A DNA stretch of 64,000 nt from positions 272,657,369-272,721,368 of the forward strand of contig NC_057807.1 of the NCBI RefSeq assembly GCF_018294505.1. The letters run 5' to 3'. Source of the stretch: Triticum aestivum. Its lineage: Eukaryota; Streptophyta; Magnoliopsida; Poales; Poaceae. Shown here one piece after another: positions 58,139-64,000 of the stretch. A program made the translations under genes and the position numbers. A model generated the notes under the pieces. The model was given only the letters and a program-made list of their open reading frames with translations. It was not told where the DNA came from and searched no databases. How positions within the stretch are numbered: position 1 is the first letter of the stretch; each line of letters starts with the position of its first letter.

Positions 58139-58364
58139 ATGTCGCCGAAGTGCACCAATGGAGGGAGTGGCGACGCCGGGGCTGGTGAAGCACCCGCGCA
58201 ACGCGTGAAGCTGGGCACAGAAGTTTCCGTCATCGCCGATGAGGTCTCGCGCGGGCAGCAGCATGACCTAGACTTCGTCGGCGCCGCGTACCCCCCCCCC
58301 CCCCTGGCCGGAGCCGGAGGTCAACAGCAACTCCGGCAATGATTGCGACTTCGACGAAAAACCG
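58139..58364 (+). pseudogene. Probable first exon of F-box/LRR copy 2
   Basis: From the ATG at 58139 (MSPKCTNGGSGDAGAGE) a Gly/Ala-rich N-terminus is encoded up to a donor-like GTTAGTCATC at 58365. A run of 14 C (58291-58304) lies inside; reading through it leaves the exon one base out of phase with the F-box exon, suggesting slippage. Assignment to the downstream F-box exon is inferred from strand, spacing and phase. Confidence 0.4.
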
Positions 58365-58509
58365 GTTAGTCATCTATATACCCATCTGTGCGACAAACAT
58401 ATCATGTGTTTTCTCTGGTTAATCACCCCCACCCCGCCCCTCTATAATTTTTCTGGAATACAAATCCTATGGTTATTTTCTCTCAGTCCAATTAATCAGA
58501 GTAATTATG

Positions 58510-61500
58510 TGTCACAACCCTAGAAGTTGATTGCAAATAGTTGCACAAGCACCCATGCATCATGTCTAAATTTCTTTGAAAGTTGAAATGGGGATTGTTC
58601 AATCCCTAACACCAAAAGAACTCAACTAGGTTCAACTTAAAAACATTTCAATGAACCCACAGTGCCTCAAGATAAGTTCATTATTGTTGGTTGAGGTAGA
58701 AACCTCTACCAAAAATGATGAATATATTTCTAGGACATTTTTGGAGTTTTGAATTAACTCATATTGTATTTGAGTTGGAGCAAACAAATCCTATAATTAT
58801 GTTTATTGCTCCAATGATTCTGAAACATTTTGTGGAGCTTTGGAATAATCCATATTGCATCTACAATAAATCTCAGAAGCTACAAAAAACGTTTGGTTAC
58901 CAAACCAAATTCAAAACAGAGAAACAAAATAGAAAACAGAAATAAAAGGAGAGAGAGAGGTTACCTGTACAACTTACCTGGCAGCCCAGCTGGCCCAGCA
59001 CTGTATCTGAGGCCCAGCCCACTAGGGCGAAGCGGGTGTCTTCAACCTCTACCAGTAGGCAGAGGCGTGTCGACGCTAGCGCGCTCGAGGCCTCCACCTC
59101 CTCCCTGCCTGCCTAGTCTCCCTACGTCGTTCTCTCGCGCCTGGGAGATGGCCAGCACCCCCTCGCCCACTCCCCTGCCTCTCTGCTCTCTCCCTCGCCT
59201 CTGCACCGCCACAGCGGGATGCAGCCGTCGCTGCCGCTCGCAGTTGCCGCGACTAGAACCACCTCCTCGCCCTCCGTCTGTGTCCAGAAGCGCCGCCTCG
59301 TCTGCCTCACCCTCTCCGTCGATGCACACGATGCCGAACGCCCCCAAGAGACGACCCCGAGCCCTTCTTCAACCTCGGGCCGCCGAGATCGCTCTCGTGG
59401 CCCCGCTCACTCCAACGCCTCCTCGGGCCTACTGGCCTGCTCTACGAGTTCACTGTGAGGACCGGAATCTTCCCCCTCTCTTCTCCCTTCCGTTTGCGCG
59501 CCCTAACTAACTTTACAGCCGAGCCCGTGAGCACATCACCACCAGCCATGTCGCCGTCGTCGTTTTGGTTCGCCTCCGCCGAAACCGAGCACACCACCAT
59601 GCTCTTGGTGACACAAGGAAGCCGTAGACCCCCTCAGTTGGGCTCCCCGTGCTTTGTAGCCACATCCCACTCGAGGCTGAACTTTGGCCGCCACTATTTT
59701 GGTTGCTGTCGTTGACTCCATCCACCTCCGCTCGAACCACGGCCACGCGCGGATGCGTCTCACTCCCCTCTTTCAAATGCGCCCTTCCGCCTGTCGAACT
59801 GTGGCCCGTAGAGCAAACCCGACGTGGGCACCGCCGCGGTCTGTGGTCGCCGGCGGTTAAACACCGGCAGCTGACGTGGAACCATTAGCTTAGGTGCTAA
59901 TCATGTTTAGTTAGTGCCCTGTGTTGGTGATATGTGGGTCCCTGAGCCTAATTAGGTTAGCCTAAATTTCCTGTTTCGATTAGTGCTAATCTTGCGGACC
60001 CCACGTGCCAGCTTTGACTTTGGCCATGTCAGCGTTGACCGGTCCTACCTGTCATCCACCCAAACTAGCCCTGAGACACTGACGTGTGGGTCTCGGCCGT
60101 AAGGTTTGACCTGGACTGTCGTTGTGGACCTGATGATGTCATGCTGCCGTCATGCTGACGTGGTTAACAATTTTTAGATTTAAAACAATCCAGGAAATTT
60201 CAGAAAATAGCTAACACTTCAGAAAATCATAAAAAATAATTTGTAACTCCAAATGAAAAGATTTATATATGAAAAATAATCAGAAAAATCCAATCTTTCC
60301 ATATGTACAATTTTCATGCATTTTGGAGCAACTTAAAGTTGCTGAATTGGACCAAACAAATAAATGGCATTTGAATTTCACATATGGAGTTCAAATTTAA
60401 ACCTTGGGTTCAAACCAACTTCATTTAAATTGTTGCTAGTTGCATTAGCTCAAACACACTCATTTTGCCATGTCATGATCATGCATCATATTACGCATTG
60501 CATTGATTGTGTTCTTTCTGTGTTGCCAGTGGTTGTTCCCCCTCGGTAGACGTATGTTTCGACGATGAAATCGATGACACCGATGAAGAACTATACTATC
60601 TTCAGAAGTGCCAGGAAAGCAAAACCCCCTTGTTCATTCCGATATAAGCCCACTCTCTTGCTCCTGATCTCTTTTACTACATTAGGACAACAACGATTCA
60701 TCTTTTACATGTTGCGGTAGTTGAACCCTTTTCCTCTGCATGACCTATCTTTGCCACAATAAATAGATGAAACCCACTAGCATGAGTAGGAGTTGTTTGA
60801 GCCCTCACGTGCCTACTCATTCATGCTTGTTTGTCATGCCTGCTACTGCTTAGAGTTGAGTCAGGCCCGATTCATCGAGGATGAATTGGAATGGTGATGA
60901 ACATGTCCTACTGTGTGTGAGCTAAGTTTGTTAACACGATTTGGTAAAGGTAGCAGTGAGAGGCCATGTAGGAGTACATGTTGGGTTGTCTCATTGAAAT
61001 CGTCCTCAGGAACTGAGTTCTATGTTTGTGTTCCATGAACAGCTACTACCATGCGTTGGGCCTGAAACCAATGGACCCTCTCGACCTATTAACCGCCCAT
61101 GTCCTCTGTCCGGGAGTTGCAAGTAGTTTCTGGTGTTTGAAGTATGCTGGAGGCCGTGCGCCATGCTGACTTGAGGGGTGGGCTATGATGAAGTAGGCAC
61201 GTGGCACGGTGTACTGGGATGCCCATTTGGTGCCTCGGGAACCCTGCACACATCGTTCGGGGCCGTATGTGGAAACCTCGGCCGGACTCCCTGGGGATGG
61301 AACCTGAATAGGCGATAAACCCGGACTAGGGACTTGTGTGGTTAGTTAGGTCGTGGCCGACACCCTCGCAAGGCTTCCGCTTGAAGGTTGTCGAGATACA
61401 TAACGTGTACATGGCGATAAGTGGTGAGAGCGTGTGTGAAGAAGTACAACCCTACATGGTTAACATCATCTATTCGAATAGCCGCGTCCGCGGTAAAGGA

Positions 61501-62638
61501 CCTTTGGGTTGCCTATACAGTTCATAGACAAGTGAAAGTGGATACTCTAAAATGTGCAAGATAAGCATGAGTGCTATGGATGGCGTTTTCGTAGGGAGAC
61601 GGGAGCGGATCCATAGTGGTGTATTGATCGGTAAATATGTGGACTCGTGTGCGCCACCCCAAAAAGAATTACTTGCAGTCGTAGTTTAGGATAGCCACCA
61701 AGTCAAAGCTGGCTTCCTGTAGTTCAACTCCACCACCCCTTTGTTGATACTGATGCATATGTATCTAGTTCTGATGTAAGTCTTGCTGGGTACATTTGTA
61801 CTCACGTTTGCTTAATTTATGTTTTTGCAGAGAGACTTCAGTCTCACTAGTAGTTCCGCATGGACTTCGACGTATAGCTTGTTACCTCAACTACGATCTT
61901 GTGCCCTCGGTAGGGTCTTGTAGATAGTCAGGCTTCCCAGCCTTTTTCATTTGTAGTTGTCTGTACGCAGACAAGTTAAGCTTCCGCATGTGCTTATTGC
62001 TTATATGACTTGAATGTTGGGTCATCAGATCCATGTTTGTACTATCTGGCTCCTCGGAGTCTAATGAATAAATACTTTGAGTCGTAGAGTTTTGTTGTGA
62101 TGCCATGTTGTATTGCACATATCGAGCATATTGTGTGTATGTTATTGAAATTCTTGGTATGTGTGGGATCCGACAACCTAGTTGTTTATTCTTGGTAGCC
62201 TCTCTTACCAGGAAATGTCTCCTAGTGCTTCCACTGAGGCATGGTAGCTTGCTACTGCTCCAGAACGCTTAGGCTGGCCAGCATGTGTCCTTCTTCGTTA
62301 ATGTGTCTGTCTGTTCGGGGAAATGTCACGCGTTGTTCCTTTAAGTCCTTGTAGCTTGCTACGACTTGGGTTCATACGTTGATGACCGACACGTTTGTTG
62401 CTGGGTCATGTATGCATGTCCCTGTAAGTTAGTGCCAACTTGGGTTTACGACTAGTCATGTTGGCCGGGGTTCTCTGTCATATGGATGCTAGCGACACTA
62501 TCATATACGTGAGCCAAAAGGCGCAAACGGTCCCAGACCAGGTAAGGTGGCACCCATGGGGATACTATGCGTGAGGCCGCAAAGTGATATGATGTGTTAC
62601 ATGGTAGATCGGTGTGACTTAGGACCGGGGTCCTAACA
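58510..62638 (+). mobile_element. Large solo LTR, 4,129 bp (LARD type), TSD TTATG/TTAAG
   Basis: It begins TGTCACAACCCTAGAAG and ends GACCGGGGTCCTAACA, with flanks TTATG (58505-58509) and TTAAG (62639-62643), one mismatch. Size and the GC-rich leader-like block near 59000-59500 resemble the 21825-26794 LTR in style, though not in sequence at the ends. No internal domain is present. It sits in the presumed first intron of the F-box gene. Open frames inside (58830-59510 and others) lack known domains. Confidence 0.65.
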
Positions 62639-62779
62639 TTAAGATCCATTAGATGCATGTAGTGGATTAATTGTTTGAACATTAACCGTATAGAGTTAGT
62701 GATTAATTGTTTGTTCTTTACAAATGATTTTTGTTAATAATCCGACTAGGGTTAGCTTGCGTGCTAATAATTCATGGCC

Positions 62780-62870
62780 AGATCTTGAGAATTGATTTTG
62801 AATGTCCTACATATATGTTTGTGCCTTTTTTCCAAATGATCTTGAGAATTGATTTTGAATGTCCTACATG
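62780..62870 (+). repeat. 32-bp direct repeat
   Basis: GATCTTGAGAATTGATTTTG and the following bases to CCTACAT occur at about 62781 and again at about 62838, just before the F-box exon acceptor. It looks like a local duplication in the intron. Confidence 0.75.
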
Positions 62871-62908
62871 TTATGCCATTTTTTTCTTTGAGATTGGTAT
62901 GTACACAG

Positions 62909-64000
62909 ATGAGGCTCCGGCCAGCGCCACCGCCAGATGTAGATCTTGGACCAGGCTGTGCGGCCAGAAGCGCCCCTGGACCTGAGGAACCAGTAGAATC
63001 TCCGAAAGACCACATCAGCGATCTCCCGGACGGCATCCTTGGGGAGATCATCTCCCTTCTCCCTACCAAGGATGGCTGCCGCACACAAGTCCTTGCATCT
63101 CAGTGGCACACCGTGCCTCTTAATCTCGACTGTCATCAGCTATCTCTCGATGATGATTCTGAATTCCCCGGAGCCATTATCTCCTCCCACCAGGGCTCCA
63201 TTCAATGCATCTACATCCCGGCATGCTACCTAATGGACATACCCTGCATGGTGGCCGCCTGGCTGACATCTCGTCAATTTGATAAACTCCAGTAGCTTGA
63301 GTTCTACCATGACTATGTATGTAACATACCACGAACTGATGTATCTGTGCCCTCACCATCGATGTCCATCATGTCGTTTTCCTCCTCTCTCTCCACACTG
63401 CCACCTTCGCCCGGTGCCATCTAGCAGACAATCTGGCACAAATGCTTCGACTCCCACTGCTAAAAAAACTTGCGCTTGTGTTGGTTGATCTGTCGGAGGC
63501 CGCACTGCATGGCATCATCCACTCTAGCTGCCCTGCCCTAGAGCGCTTGCTGCTTGTTTTTGCATTGGAAATCCATATCCGTTATCTCTAAACAAAGTCG
63601 CCCCACCTTGTAAGCATGGGGATTTGTTTTTTTGGACATGATCTCATCATCGAAGATGCCCCTTCACTTCAAAGGTTGCTCCTTGATTCTGGTATAGTAC
63701 CTTCACAAATAACTGTAGTCTCTGCGCCTACACTGGAGACCTTGGGTGCAATTTGTGATTCCTTTAGATGGTTGAAGATGGTGTTTGGCTCCACACCTAT
63801 TGAGGTACTGTATATTATTCATGTAAACTTTTGTAATCTGCCTCTTTCATTTGTGCGCATAAGTTAAGTATCATCTTGGAGTACACTTTTGGTACTAATA
63901 TTATGTTCTATGCTCAATGAAGAGCTTGTCCATCCTATCAGTGGTGGTGGATTCTCTCAAGACGTTACATATCAGTATGTGGTGTTTTGACCTGAACACG
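62909..64000 (+). pseudogene. F-box/LRR (FBD-like) gene, copy 2, F-box present, cut by window end
   Basis: An exon starts at 62909 after TGTACACAG, with an in-frame ATG. It encodes a Pro-rich lead and then the F-box (63008-63130): DHISDLPDGILGEIISLLPT followed by SQWHTVPLNLDC. The LRR part then parallels copy 1. It is broken by a TAG at 63293-63295 (CTTGAG follows; copy 1 has CAA), a two-base insertion near 63385 (CTCTCTCC) and a TAA near 63588. The exon ends at 63804 and the next starts at 63923. F-box proteins link SKP1 to a target for ubiquitination; here only residues before the TAG could be made. It is the better-preserved N-terminus of the gene also found at 5427-6875. Confidence 0.8.

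Larger units (their letters stand above)
52797..64000 (+). mobile_element. Second CACTA-type segment with B3-like and F-box/LRR pseudogenes (continues past window)
   Basis: The segment begins TGCTACACAAACGGTTTTTA, possibly a decayed CACTAC terminus, followed by subterminal-style motifs (CACACAGTC, AAACCGTTT) to about 53300. It shares the ~0.5-kb repeats and the F-box/LRR gene with 4544-8037. A minus-strand B3-like gene and ~246-bp tandem repeats lie in its first half. A GTGTAGTAGTG end-like sequence at 52981-52989 suggests a separate small element or a rearranged terminus. No transposase is found. The CACTA assignment rests on the shared repeats and the proper terminus of the first copy. Confidence 0.5.

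Noticed and set aside
58830..59510. 226-codon Pro/Ser/Arg-rich frame
   Set aside because: It is inside the 4.1-kb solo LTR, overlapped by frames on the other strand, and has no domain or splice context.

Overview
This is a plant nuclear genomic window that is almost entirely transposable elements. The element types point to a large Triticeae genome (wheat, Aegilops, rye or barley): Gypsy LTRs opening with TGATACGTCTCC and primed by tRNA-Asp, very large LARD-type LTRs of 4-5 kb, CACTA elements with ACTAATGGCGCAC palindromes, and a full-length LINE. Species and family names cannot be fixed from sequence alone. I found no intact host gene, rRNA, tRNA or CRISPR array. The only host-like genes are pseudogenes (F-box/LRR and B3-like) lying in CACTA-type sequence.

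Layout. (1) 1-4543: Gypsy sequence in which one LTR (1685-3088) has a polypurine tract on its left and a primer-binding site plus gag on its right. It breaks off abruptly into (2) 4544-8037: the right part of a CACTA-type element with ~0.5-kb tandem repeats, an F-box/LRR pseudogene without its F-box, 84-bp subterminal repeats and a terminal ...GTAGTG. (3) 8038-52796: one LINE of about 7.0 kb, expanded to 44.8 kb by nested insertions. A non-autonomous LTR element (8412-45641, TSD CAATG) splits its ORF1, and a 475-bp solo LTR (46516-46990) lies further along the same ORF. (4) The 37.2-kb span at 8412-45641 is only about 7.3 kb of its own sequence. It was hit by a 10.4-kb CACTA (10093-20516, TSD ATT), a 5.0-kb solo LTR (21825-26794), a minus-strand Gypsy (27966-35363, TSD ATGGT) and a plus-strand Gypsy with related LTRs (37144-44279, TSD GTGCC). 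Removing the 37-kb element, the CACTA or the minus-strand Gypsy rejoins a reading frame exactly. (5) 52797-64000: a second CACTA-type segment with a B3-like pseudogene on the minus strand, ~246-bp tandem repeats, more copies of the ~0.5-kb repeat and a second F-box/LRR pseudogene. The F-box domain survives here, and a 4.1-kb solo LTR sits in the first intron.

The order of events is readable: LINE first, then the LARD-like element into its ORF1, then four insertions into that element. No element looks autonomous today. The CACTA transposase and its partner ORF carry frameshifts and stops, both Gypsy copies lack reverse transcriptase and integrase, and the LINE has stops and a changed RT motif. 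The most interesting points are the F-box and B3-like cargo shared by two CACTA-type segments about 57 kb apart, the opposed pair of related Gypsy elements with different gag genes, the PPT-LTR-PBS arrangement at the left edge, and a small CACTA ORF with a viroplasmin/RNase H1 N-terminal-like domain and a membrane tail.
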